The notes beneath the pieces were generated by a model, which worked only from the letters and a program-made list of their open reading frames with translations, did not search any database and was not told the origin of the DNA. Both the position numbers and the translations under genes were made by a program. 64,000 bases of DNA from positions 2,465,001 through 2,529,000 of the forward strand of contig NZ_CP016545.1 of assembly GCF_001687545.1 (NCBI RefSeq), read 5' to 3'. Below are positions 27,913 through 35,666 of the stretch, in pieces (within the stretch, counting starts at the first letter, position 1; each line of letters starts with the position of its first letter). The DNA comes from Paraurantiacibacter namhicola. Its GTDB lineage: Bacteria; Pseudomonadota; Alphaproteobacteria; Sphingomonadales; Sphingomonadaceae.

Positions 27913-28839
27913 TCAGGGGCTATCCGCGCTTGCCGGTTTTGTCGATGGCGCGCGCACGCGCGGCGTGCTGGACCGGGCAATCGCCAGCGCGGATCCCAGC
28001 AGCACCATGCCCGCTATGTCCAGCGGGACCAGCAGCTCCGCAAAGGCATACCAGCCCACCAGCGCCCCGATGGCAGGCTGTGTCAGCAGCGCGACGCCGA
28101 TGGCCAGCGGGGAGAAGTGACGCAGCGAATAGACCAGCAGCCCCTGGCCGATCAGCTGGCTGGAAAGCGCCAGGATCACCACCGGCGTCCAGTTGCCCGG
28201 CCACACCGGCTCGCCCCGCACCAGCGCCAGCGGCAGCAGGACACATGCCGCTGCGATGCTGGACCAGGTCAGCAGCGCCCAGCCGCCCAGCGTCCCGCGC
28301 TTGTCCTGCAGGATCAGCAGGTATCCAGCGTAAAGCAGGCCCGCGAGCAGGCAGAACAGGTCGCCTGCAAGGTTGGTGGCGGAAATGTCCATCGACCGGC
28401 CCAGCAGGATCGCCGCCCCTGCCAGCGCGGCAAGGATGGCCAGCGCCTCCCTGCCCTGCGGCCATGTCTTCAGGGCGATGAAGGTCCATGCCATCAGCAC
28501 CACGCTGCCCGCATTGCCGAACAGCGTGGCATTGGCCAGCCGCGTCATCTCTATGCCAATGTGCCAGCTGGCAAGGTCGAAAGCGAAGAAGGCACCGGCC
28601 GCCGCCAGTGCCAGCATCGTACCGCGGCCCAGCCCCGAAAGCTTCTGCCCGCTGCCCCTCGCCAGCAAGGCGAGGAATGGGATCGCCAAGAACAGCCGCC
28701 AGAATGCCGCGGACACCGGTCCGGTGTCTGCCAGCCGCACCAGCCAAGGGCCCATCGCCAGCGCCGCATTGCCTGCCAGCAGGGCCAGCAGCGGCAGCAG
28801 CGGCGCGGGCCCCGCGCTTTGGGTTGCTCTTTGCTCCAT
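27913..28839 (-). CDS. EamA-family (DMT) transporter
   Basis: 308 residues with about ten membrane helices in two EamA repeats (about 15-145 and 160-290). Typical segments are FWRLFLAIPFLALL and LANATLFGNAGSVVLM in the first half and SQLIGQGLLVYSLRH in the second. Family members export metabolites such as amino acids or purines; no substrate can be assigned here. Start ATG 28839. Divergent from the CitE-like gene; the 71-base gap holds a 6-bp inverted repeat. Confidence 0.9.
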   Translation of the reverse strand: MEQRATQSAGPAPLLPLLALLAGNAALAMGPWLVRLADTGPVSAAFWRLFLAIPFLALLARGSGQKLSGLGRGTMLALAAAGAFFAFDLASWHIGIEMTRLANATLFGNAGSVVLMAWTFIALKTWPQGREALAILAALAGAAILLGRSMDISATNLAGDLFCLLAGLLYAGYLLILQDKRGTLGGWALLTWSSIAAACVLLPLALVRGEPVWPGNWTPVVILALSSQLIGQGLLVYSLRHFSPLAIGVALLTQPAIGALVGWYAFAELLVPLDIAGMVLLGSALAIARSSTPRVRAPSTKPASADSP

Positions 28840-28910
28840 GCTTGCGCTTTAATGCTCCGGTAGCGATGTGTCGTGCACACATTGCGGCCACAGATAAAGG
28901 CGCGAGATTG

Positions 28911-29795
28911 ATGGCATTACGATCCTGGCTATTCGTACCCGGCGACAGCGAGACGAAGCTCGGCAAGGTTGCGACCTGCGGGGCCGATGTCGTCATCGTC
29001 GACCTGGAAGATGCGGTTGCGCCGCACCGCAAGGCTGATGCCCGCCCCATGGCGCAGGCCTGGCTGGATGCGCACCGCCACCGCGTGGTTGCGGGCGGGA
29101 TGAAGGAGCGCTGGGCCCGCATCAACGCGCTGGATACGCCGTACTGGCGCGAGGATTTGATTGCCGTGATGCCGGGCGCGCCCGATGGCATCATGGTCCC
29201 CAAGGCCGCCGGACCGGAGCAATTGCAGCAATTGTCCGCCGAGATTTACGAGCTGGAACAGCGCAACGGCATCCAGGTTAACACCACCCGCATCCTGCCG
29301 CTTGTGAGCGAAACGGCCCGCTCCGCGCTTGGCATCATCGCCTATCTGGAAAGCCCCCTGCCGCGCCTTGCGGGCTTGACGTGGGGCGCCGAAGACCTGT
29401 CCGCAGCCATCGGCGCCAGCCGCAAGCGGGACGAGCGCGGCGTCTGGACCGATGCCTTCCGCATGATCCGCGCGCAGGTGCTGCTGGCCGCGCATGCCCG
29501 CGACATCATGCCGATCGACACGCTGCATGCCGACTTCCGCGACGAAGCAGGGCTGGAGCGCGTGGCGCGCGAATCCTATGCCGATGGCTTTGCCGGCATG
29601 ATGGCCATCCACCCGGCGCAGGTGCCGATCATCAACGCAGCCTTCAGCCCGACGGCGAAGCAACTCGAGCAGGCCCAGGCCATCGTCGATGCCTTCTCCG
29701 CCCAGCCCGATGCAGGGACGTTGCAGGTTGATGGCAAGATGGTGGACCAGCCGCACCTGGCGCAGGCGCGCCGGTTGTTGGAAAGCGAACGCTAG
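28911..29795 (+). CDS. HpcH/HpaI aldolase / CitE-like CoA-ester lyase
   Basis: 294 residues, a TIM-barrel of the citrate-lyase beta family. Motifs: RSWLFVPGDSETKL at the N-terminus, DVVIVDLEDAV (Mg-binding Asp/Glu), RINALDT, GIMVPKAAGPEQL, WGAEDLSAAIG and GFAGMMAIHPAQVPIINAAF. Family members cleave or form malyl-, citramalyl- or related CoA esters, or act on 2-keto-acid aldols. There is no citrate lyase alpha or gamma subunit, so it is not part of a citrate lyase complex. Start ATG 28911. Convergent with a small lipoprotein gene 3 bases away. Confidence 0.9.
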   Translation: MALRSWLFVPGDSETKLGKVATCGADVVIVDLEDAVAPHRKADARPMAQAWLDAHRHRVVAGGMKERWARINALDTPYWREDLIAVMPGAPDGIMVPKAAGPEQLQQLSAEIYELEQRNGIQVNTTRILPLVSETARSALGIIAYLESPLPRLAGLTWGAEDLSAAIGASRKRDERGVWTDAFRMIRAQVLLAAHARDIMPIDTLHADFRDEAGLERVARESYADGFAGMMAIHPAQVPIINAAFSPTAKQLEQAQAIVDAFSAQPDAGTLQVDGKMVDQPHLAQARRLLESER

Positions 29796-29798
29796 GCC

Positions 29799-30050
29799 TT
29801 ACTCGGCGCCAGCCTCGCCTTCGGCTTCTTCGCCCTCATCGCTAGCCGAGTCCGAGCCGCCGCCGGAACGGCCCAGCAGGGGCGGCTGCGATTTCAGCTT
29901 CTCCAGCGCGATCATCTCGTCGCTGATCGTGCCTTCCACCACTTCGGCAGAGGCGGCCGCATCGCCGACCTCTTCAGGCGCATCGCCGCCGCAGGCAGCC
30001 AGCGCGAATGCAAGCGACGGGATTGCAGCAAGGCGAAGGGCGGTATTCAA
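29799..30050 (-). CDS. Small acidic lipoprotein
   Basis: 83 residues starting at TTG 30050 (NTALRLAAIPSLAFALAACGG). The lipobox LAAC is clear, so the mature protein would be lipid-anchored and acidic, ending in a Glu/Gly/Ala-rich tail with GRSGGGSDSASDEGE. The TTG start is supported by GGAG about 9 bases upstream, inside the lipB stop region, and by the signal peptide starting exactly there. Probably transcribed with lipB. No family recognised. Confidence 0.65.
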   Translation of the reverse strand: MNTALRLAAIPSLAFALAACGGDAPEEVGDAAASAEVVEGTISDEMIALEKLKSQPPLLGRSGGGSDSASDEGEEAEGEAGAE

Positions 30051-30054
30051 AACG

Positions 30055-30717
30055 TCAGTCTCCGTCGGATAGCCGGGCGAGGAACGCGCCGAACCGCGCC
30101 TGCATTGCCCTATCCCACTCCTCCGGCGCAAGTGTGATACCCAGCCGCGAGAGGCTGGTGACGCCGAATTCGGATATGCCGCAGGGCACGATGCCATCGA
30201 AATGGGTCAGGTCCGGGTCCAGGTTGACCGAAAAGCCGTGCATGGTGACCCAGCGCCGCACGCGCACCCCGATGGCCCCGATCTTAGCCTCGCGCCCATC
30301 CGCATCGCGGCACCAGATGCCCACGCGGTCGCACACGGACCAGCTTTCCACGCCGAAATCGCCGAGCGTTTCGATCACCCAGTCTTCCAGCGCGTGGACA
30401 AACCGGCGCACGTCGCGCCCGTGCCGCGTCAGGTCCAGCAGGATGTAGCCCACGCGCTGCCCCGGGCCGTGATAGGTGTATTTGCCGCCGCGGCCCGTAT
30501 CCACCACATCGAAGCGCGGATCGTTCAGGTCGGCCGGCTTCGCGCTCGTCCCGGCCGTGTAGACCGGCGGGTGCTCCAGCATCCATGCCAGCTCACCCGC
30601 AGTGCCTTCGCGGATTGCCGCATTGCGTGCCTCCTGCTCTGCCAGAGCCTCGCGATAAGGCACGGGCGCAGCGGAAACGCGCCATTCGATGCCGTCAAAG
30701 GAGTGGATGCCAGACAT
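30055..30717 (-). CDS. lipB: Octanoyl-[ACP]:protein N-octanoyltransferase
   Basis: Moves the octanoyl group from ACP to lipoyl domains, the first step of endogenous lipoate synthesis, in the cytosol. 220 residues. The signature [13 protein letters not shown] with upstream [11 protein letters not shown], the catalytic lysine in [10 protein letters not shown] and the catalytic cysteine in GIVPCGI are all present. lipA is not adjacent. Start ATG 30717; it is followed after 4 bases by the small lipoprotein gene. Confidence 0.95.
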   Translation of the reverse strand: MSGIHSFDGIEWRVSAAPVPYREALAEQEARNAAIREGTAGELAWMLEHPPVYTAGTSAKPADLNDPRFDVVDTGRGGKYTYHGPGQRVGYILLDLTRHGRDVRRFVHALEDWVIETLGDFGVESWSVCDRVGIWCRDADGREAKIGAIGVRVRRWVTMHGFSVNLDPDLTHFDGIVPCGISEFGVTSLSRLGITLAPEEWDRAMQARFGAFLARLSDGD

Positions 30718-30783
30718 TGGGCGATTGCCTGCAACGCGAAGGGCGGTTTATCAAGCTGCATCCGAACGAGAGGGGTTCAACCG

Positions 30784-31602
30784 ATGAAATTCGATATGGG
30801 TGCGGCCTGGCGCGATGCGACCACCATGATGGCCGGCAACAAAGAAGTCCTGCTGGTCGTGGCAGGCATCTTCTTCTTCCTGCCTGCGTTGGTGGTGGGC
30901 CTGATGGTCCCCAGCCTGACGGATATTTTGGGCAGCACGACCGATCCCGAAGCGATGCAGGAACAGCTTCTGGCACTCTATGCGGGCTATGGCTGGTTGT
31001 TCGTCCTAGCCGGTCTCGCACAGGTCGCCGGTTACATTGCACTGCTGGCTTTGCTGCGTGACGCGTCCCGTCCCACGGTGGGCGATGCCATCAAGGCAGG
31101 CCTGGTAGGCATGATCCCGGCCTTTGTCGGGTACATCCTGGCCTCTGTCCTCATCGGTCTCGTGCTGATGTTGCTCGTCGGCGCGGCTGCGCTGGCCGGT
31201 TCGACGGCGCTCACTGTGATCGTCAGCATTCTCGCATTGGTGATTGCGATCTACATGTATGTGAAGTTCTCGCTGCTGACGCCAGTCATCGCGCTGGAAG
31301 GCACTTACAACCCTATCAAGGCGCTGGCCCGCAGCTGGAAGCTGAGCAAGGGCAACTCCCTTCGCCTGTTCCTGTTCTACCTGCTGCTGTTCATCGTCTA
31401 CTTCATCGTGGCGATGGTGGTGGGGCTGGTCGTGGGCCTGCTGGTCTTCGCGCTTGGCGATACGCTGGGTCTGACGATCAATGCGATCCTTTCCGGCCTT
31501 ATCGGCGCCGGCTTCGCGATCATCTTCGTGTCGGTCCTGGCGGCGATCCACCGCCAGCTGGCAGGTCCGTCTGCCGGGGCGGTCAGCGAAACCTTCGAAT
31601 AA
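30784..31602 (+). CDS. Polytopic membrane protein, GlpQ-membrane-domain/YciC-like
   Basis: 272 residues from ATG 30784, preceded by GAGAGGGG at 8 bases. About six membrane helices, with long Val/Leu/Gly-rich spans at about 23-43, 68-90, 105-140, 150-175, 200-230 and 240-262. The segment YNPIKALARSWKLSKGNSLRL between spans matches the conserved loop of the membrane domain family that includes glycerophosphodiester phosphodiesterase membrane domains. No catalytic residues are seen. Divergent from lipB, and it ends at a strong hairpin. Confidence 0.75.
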   Translation: MKFDMGAAWRDATTMMAGNKEVLLVVAGIFFFLPALVVGLMVPSLTDILGSTTDPEAMQEQLLALYAGYGWLFVLAGLAQVAGYIALLALLRDASRPTVGDAIKAGLVGMIPAFVGYILASVLIGLVLMLLVGAAALAGSTALTVIVSILALVIAIYMYVKFSLLTPVIALEGTYNPIKALARSWKLSKGNSLRLFLFYLLLFIVYFIVAMVVGLVVGLLVFALGDTLGLTINAILSGLIGAGFAIIFVSVLAAIHRQLAGPSAGAVSETFE

Positions 31603-31617
31603 GCTGGAAAGCCGGCA

Positions 31618-31664
31618 ACATGAATACGGGCGCTGCGACTGCGGTCGCGGCGCCCGTTTCATGT
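31618..31664. terminator. Long bidirectional hairpin terminator
   Basis: The arms ACATGAA-ACGGGCGC-GCGAC and GTCGC-GCGCCCGT-TTCATGT pair almost end to end around a 4-base loop, with two single-base interruptions. It fills the gap between two convergent genes. T-rich flanks are short, so termination would rest mainly on stem strength. Confidence 0.7.
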
Positions 31665-31680
31665 CAGGATCGTCGCGGCG

Positions 31681-32316
31681 TCAGCCTGCGGGCTGCTTCC
31701 AGCCCCATGCCAGCAGGCACGGCGGGATGTTCCACCAGGTGAAACCGGTATCCACCCGCTCGAAATGCTGCGCCGTCAGGTCGCGTGCCGTGGTGGAGAA
31801 CTGGTAAGTCAGGAACGCGCCGCCGGGCCGCGTGACACGGTATGTGGCGGCAGCGATATTCTCGCCCACGCCTTCCGGCAGGGTCGAGAACGGCAGGCCC
31901 GACAGCACGTAATCCGCATGATCCTCGCCCAACGCCTTCACGATCGCCTCCACATCCTCCGCACTGCCAAGCACGGCGTGGAAACGGCTGTCGCGGATCT
32001 CGCGCTGGAGGTAGTCGATGAACAGCGGGTTGGTGTCGATCACCACCAGCATCCCGTCGCGTCCCAGCCGGTCCAGGACAGGGCGGCAGAAAGTGCCCAC
32101 GCCCGGCCCGTATTCCACGAAGACGCGGCAATTGTCCCAGTCGACCGGGGCCAGCATCTTGTCGATGGTGGAGCCCGATGAGGGGATAACGGAGCCGACC
32201 ATTCGGGGATGCTCCAGGAACCCGCGGAAGAAAACTCCCGCTGGGCCAAGCGCGCGCTTGATGCGGCCCTTTATGGTCTTCGCCGGGTTGTCTCCTGCCA
32301 GGTCATGTCCGTTCAT
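31681..32316 (-). CDS. Class I SAM methyltransferase, PmtA-like phospholipid methyltransferase
   Basis: 211 residues. Motif I is VFVEYGPGVGTF, followed by VIDTNPLFIDYL and the post-motif ADYVLSGLPFSTL. The N-terminal region FFRGFLEHPRMVGSVIPSS is the membrane-binding helix common to PmtA-type phosphatidylethanolamine N-methyltransferases and KsgA-like relatives. It may methylate phosphatidylethanolamine towards phosphatidylcholine at the inner membrane; a related lipid substrate is possible. Start ATG 32316. Convergent with the polytopic membrane protein. Confidence 0.78.
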   Translation of the reverse strand: MNGHDLAGDNPAKTIKGRIKRALGPAGVFFRGFLEHPRMVGSVIPSSGSTIDKMLAPVDWDNCRVFVEYGPGVGTFCRPVLDRLGRDGMLVVIDTNPLFIDYLQREIRDSRFHAVLGSAEDVEAIVKALGEDHADYVLSGLPFSTLPEGVGENIAAATYRVTRPGGAFLTYQFSTTARDLTAQHFERVDTGFTWWNIPPCLLAWGWKQPAG

Positions 32317-32393
32317 CTGCAGCTGCGATCCTTATTGGCGCCATGAGTGCGCATATGACTGGCGAGGGTTTCTGGCGGCCCTGTCACGCGGGG

Positions 32394-32738
32394 TCAGAGG
32401 ATTTCCTCGACCGTTTCCTTCGGGCGGCACAGGCGAACGCCCTTGTCGGTTTCCACCAGCGGGCGATTAATCAGGATCGGCGAGGCCGCCATGGCATCCA
32501 GCACCGTATCCGCATCGGCATCCGGCAGGCCGCGCTCCTCCGCGTCGGTGCCTCGCAGGCGCAGGCCCTCGGCAGGGGTCATCCCGGCATCCGCGAACAA
32601 TTGCGCCAGCTTGCCGCGCGAGGGCGGATTCTTGAGGTATTCGACCACCTCCACGTCCACGCCGTCACGCTCCTGCAGGATGGCCAGCGTGTTGCGCGAG
32701 GTTCCGCATTTCGGATTGTGCCAGATCGTGGCCTTCAT
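32394..32738 (-). CDS. arsC: Glutaredoxin-type arsenate reductase
   Basis: 114 residues. The thioredoxin-fold N-terminus carries Cys11 in NPKCGTSRNT, and the arginines that bind arsenate are seen in LRLRGTD and ILINRPLV. Family knowledge: reduces arsenate to arsenite with glutathione and glutaredoxin. No arsR, arsB or acr3 accompanies it, so some other redox role of the ArsC/Spx family cannot be excluded. Start ATG 32738 with GGAG at 7 bases. Divergent from the iron-receptor gene. Confidence 0.87.
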   Translation of the reverse strand: MKATIWHNPKCGTSRNTLAILQERDGVDVEVVEYLKNPPSRGKLAQLFADAGMTPAEGLRLRGTDAEERGLPDADADTVLDAMAASPILINRPLVETDKGVRLCRPKETVEEIL

Positions 32739-32819
32739 GCCCTGCTCCGTAGGAAATGGTCTCGGCCGCGACACTAGGCGGAGATTTTTTTGCGGCAACC
32801 CTGCATTCTCTGTTGTCAT

Positions 32820-32864
32820 TGCAAATCATTCGCAATAAGACTGCTCTTGCGAGTCATTCGCAGA
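32820..32864 (+). promoter_or_regulatory. Two Fur-like boxes upstream of the siderophore receptor
   Basis: Two copies of a related 15-base element, TGCAAATCATTCGCA (32820-32834) and TGCGAGTCATTCGCA (32848-32862), lie 28 bases apart and end 43 bases before the receptor start. The motif resembles alphaproteobacterial Fur/Irr-type sites (TGCnAATCATTCGCA-like). Iron-dependent repression of the receptor gene is the obvious reading, but the assignment is by pattern only. Confidence 0.55.
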
Positions 32865-32904
32865 ATTATTCCGTTCCAGAATTTGACCAGTGTTGGGATC
32901 GTCC

Positions 32905-34992
32905 GTGTCAGCCTTCTCCAAGTCGCTTCGCGTCGCCGCGTTCACTACCGCAGCCTGCATCCCGCAAGTCGCCCTCGCCAATATCGAGGTGGACGCCGAC
33001 CGCGATTATCTGCCGACCGAAATCGTCGTGACGGGGTCTTTGGACGGCTATTCCGAAGATGATGGTTCCACCGGGACCAAGACGCCGACCCCGCTGGTCG
33101 ACGTGCCGCAGACCATCGCCGTTATCGGGCAGGACCAGATCGAGGACCAGAACCTGCGCCAGCTGGGCGAGGCGCTCCGCTATGTCCCCGGCATTTCCAT
33201 CGAAACCGGCGAAGGACACCGCGATGCCGTGTTTATTCGTGGGCAGGAAACCACCGCCGATTTCTATATCGACGGCATCCGCGACGATGCGCAGTATTAT
33301 CGCCCGCTCTACAACGTCGAACGGGTAGAGGTGCTGAAAGGCCCCAACGCGCTGATCTTCGGGCGCGGAGCGGGCGGCGGCGCCATCAACCGCGTGGCCA
33401 AGATCGCGGATCCCTACGGCCTGACCCTTGCCGGCAATGCCAGCGTGGACAGCTTCGGCGGCTTCGCCTTTGCGGCCGATGTCGGCACGCCGCTGGCCGA
33501 AGGCATCGGCCTGCGTCTCAATGCCACCTACGAACAGTTCGACGGGGCGCGCGACGTGTTCGAAGGCGAATTCTTCGGTATCGCCCCCACGCTGACAGCC
33601 GAATTCGGCGACACGCAGGTCAGCGCATTTTACGTGCATGACGAGGATGACCGCGTCACCGACCGCGGCCTGCCCTCGCTCGGCACCGGTCCGATCCAGG
33701 GCTATGACAAGACCTTCTTTGGCGATCCCGATTACAACCGCGCCACGGCCAACGTGGACATTGCGCGGCTACGGGTGGACCACAAACTGTCCGACGCGGT
33801 CAGCATCAACGGCACGCTGCAATATGCCGATTACGACAAGTATTACGGCAATATCGTGCCGACCGGCGCGACGGCCACCACCGTTACCCTGTCAGGATAC
33901 GACAATTCCACCGACCGGCAGAACCTGATCGGGCAGGCGAACCTTGTCGCGGAATTCCAGACCGGCGAAGTCGGCCATACCTTGCTGCTGGGTGTGGAGG
34001 CGATGGGCCAGGAATCGATCGATGGCCGCAACCGCGTGCTGTTTGCAGGCGGGGCCACCAGCACAACCGTGCCGCTTGGCCGCACCATCAGCGTGCCCGC
34101 CTTCACCACCACCTTCCAGCGAGAGCGCAATTCGGACCTCACGACCCTGTCCTTCTACGCGCAGGAGCAGCTCGACTTCGGCCCGCTGCAGCTGATTGCG
34201 GGCGTACGCTACGACCGGTTCGAGCTCGACACTTTCGATGTCGGCTCCAGCACCGCCCTATCGCGCACCGACGAGAAGTGGAGCCCGCGCGTCGGCCTGG
34301 TGTTCGAGCCGCTGGAGCATGTCTCGCTTTACGCCAGCTATTCGCAGAGCTTTCTGCCGCAATCGGGCGACCAGTTCACCGTCCTGAGCAGCACGACCGC
34401 ACTGCTGGAGCCGGAGAGCTTCGACAATTACGAGATCGGCGTGAAGTGGGCCCCGCGCCCCAACCTGCTGATCACCGGCGCCGCCTTCCGGCTCGACCGG
34501 TCCAATACGCAGGCCACCGATCCGCTCAATCCCGGCGCAGTCGTCCTGACCGGCGCGAGCCGCGTGCAGGGTATCGAACTGAGCGTGACGGGACGCCTGA
34601 CCGACAATTTCGATATCAGCGGCGGTTACACGTATCTCGACGGCGAGGTGCGCGAAGATACGACCAGCGCGGTCGCGGGAACGCGGCTGGAACAGCTGCC
34701 CGAACACCAGGTTTCGCTTTGGGGTCGCTATAAGCTGACCGACCGGCTGGCGATCGGCACGGGCGTGATTCACCAGTCCTCCCAGCTCGTGCCCATCGGC
34801 GGCCCGGTTCGCCTGCCCGCCTATACCCGCGTCGACGCCGGCCTGTTCTACGACGCGACGGACACGATTGCGGTCCAGCTGAATGTCGAGAACCTGCTGG
34901 ACGAAGATTACTATCCCGCCGCGCACGGGCCGAACAACATCCAGCCCGGCGATCCACTGAACGCCACGCTGACCGTCCGGATGAAGCTGTAA
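32905..34992 (+). CDS. TonB-dependent siderophore receptor
   Basis: 695 residues from GTG 32905 (GGGA about 8 bases upstream); GTG 32890 would add five residues. Signal peptide at about 1-27 (cleaved near ALA). A TonB box-like EIVVTGS segment is followed by the plug domain (about 60-165) with VPQTIAVIGQDQI, ALRYVPGIS and VEVLKGPNALIFGRGAGGGAINRV, typical of the FhuA/FhuE/Fiu siderophore subfamily. The 22-strand barrel ends in aromatic/hydrophobic VRMKL. It imports ferric siderophores across the outer membrane. Tandem Fur-like boxes precede it. No siderophore synthesis or ABC genes are near. Confidence 0.93.
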   Translation: MSAFSKSLRVAAFTTAACIPQVALANIEVDADRDYLPTEIVVTGSLDGYSEDDGSTGTKTPTPLVDVPQTIAVIGQDQIEDQNLRQLGEALRYVPGISIETGEGHRDAVFIRGQETTADFYIDGIRDDAQYYRPLYNVERVEVLKGPNALIFGRGAGGGAINRVAKIADPYGLTLAGNASVDSFGGFAFAADVGTPLAEGIGLRLNATYEQFDGARDVFEGEFFGIAPTLTAEFGDTQVSAFYVHDEDDRVTDRGLPSLGTGPIQGYDKTFFGDPDYNRATANVDIARLRVDHKLSDAVSINGTLQYADYDKYYGNIVPTGATATTVTLSGYDNSTDRQNLIGQANLVAEFQTGEVGHTLLLGVEAMGQESIDGRNRVLFAGGATSTTVPLGRTISVPAFTTTFQRERNSDLTTLSFYAQEQLDFGPLQLIAGVRYDRFELDTFDVGSSTALSRTDEKWSPRVGLVFEPLEHVSLYASYSQSFLPQSGDQFTVLSSTTALLEPESFDNYEIGVKWAPRPNLLITGAAFRLDRSNTQATDPLNPGAVVLTGASRVQGIELSVTGRLTDNFDISGGYTYLDGEVREDTTSAVAGTRLEQLPEHQVSLWGRYKLTDRLAIGTGVIHQSSQLVPIGGPVRLPAYTRVDAGLFYDATDTIAVQLNVENLLDEDYYPAAHGPNNIQPGDPLNATLTVRMKL

Positions 34993-35005
34993 CCGGCTGG
35001 CAGGC

Positions 35006-35572
35006 TCAATCGCCGGCGGGATCGCCTTCCGCCGCCGATCCATCACTCAGCGCAGGAACGGCGCGCGCCGCATCGCCGGGCTCGATACCCGGCGCTGGCG
35101 CGGCGCTGATCCGCTCGCGCCGCATGGATACGCGCCCTGCCCGCTGCACGGCCTTCACCAGCCGGGGATAGACCCCGCAGCGGCACAGATTGGGGATCGC
35201 TTCGGCAATATCCTCTTCCGAGGGTGAGGGACTCTTCCGGATCAGCGCCGCCGCAGCCATGGCGATACCGGGCGTGCAGAAACCGCACTGGATCGCCTGC
35301 TCCGCCACCAGCGCCTGCTGTACGGGGTGGGACCGGTCGTAGCTTAGCCCTTCGATGGTCACGATCTCGCGCCCTTCGGCTTCGGCGATGGTGACCAGGC
35401 AGCTGCGCAGCGCCTCGCCATCCACCAGCACCATGCAGGCGCCGCAATCGCCCACGCCGCAGCCATATTTCGTGCCCGTCAGGTTCGCCGCATCGCGCAG
35501 CGCATGCAGCAGCGGCGTCTGCGGATCGAGCGCGAACCGGATAGGCCGGCCGTTAACGGTCATGGCTGTCAT
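35006..35572 (-). CDS. [2Fe-2S] small subunit of a molybdenum hydroxylase, orphan
   Basis: 188 residues. Both [2Fe-2S] centres of the CoxS/IorA/XdhC-small family are present: the plant-type set in YGCGVGDCGACMV with a later Cys in LRSC, and the second set CGFCTPG and LCRCGVYPR. Family knowledge: this subunit passes electrons from a molybdopterin large subunit that hydroxylates N-heterocycles or aldehydes. No large subunit is beside it on either side, and the C-terminal 35 residues are a poorly conserved tail. A molybdate transporter lies about 3 kb away. Starts at 35572 and 35563 are both possible. Divergent from the MATE gene. Confidence 0.88.
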   Translation of the reverse strand: MTAMTVNGRPIRFALDPQTPLLHALRDAANLTGTKYGCGVGDCGACMVLVDGEALRSCLVTIAEAEGREIVTIEGLSYDRSHPVQQALVAEQAIQCGFCTPGIAMAAAALIRKSPSPSEEDIAEAIPNLCRCGVYPRLVKAVQRAGRVSMRRERISAAPAPGIEPGDAARAVPALSDGSAAEGDPAGD

Positions 35573-35666
35573 GATGTGGCTGTATCGCGCAGCCGCAGCC
35601 TTTTCCAGCGGGCGCGCTTTTTGCGCTGCGGAGAAACCTTCCGGCACGGCGGCGCGTTGGTGGGCG

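Noticed and set aside
27040-28863. A 607-codon plus-strand open frame over the DUF885 and EamA genes
   Set aside because: Both opposite-strand genes are well supported, and the frame has no recognisable domain.
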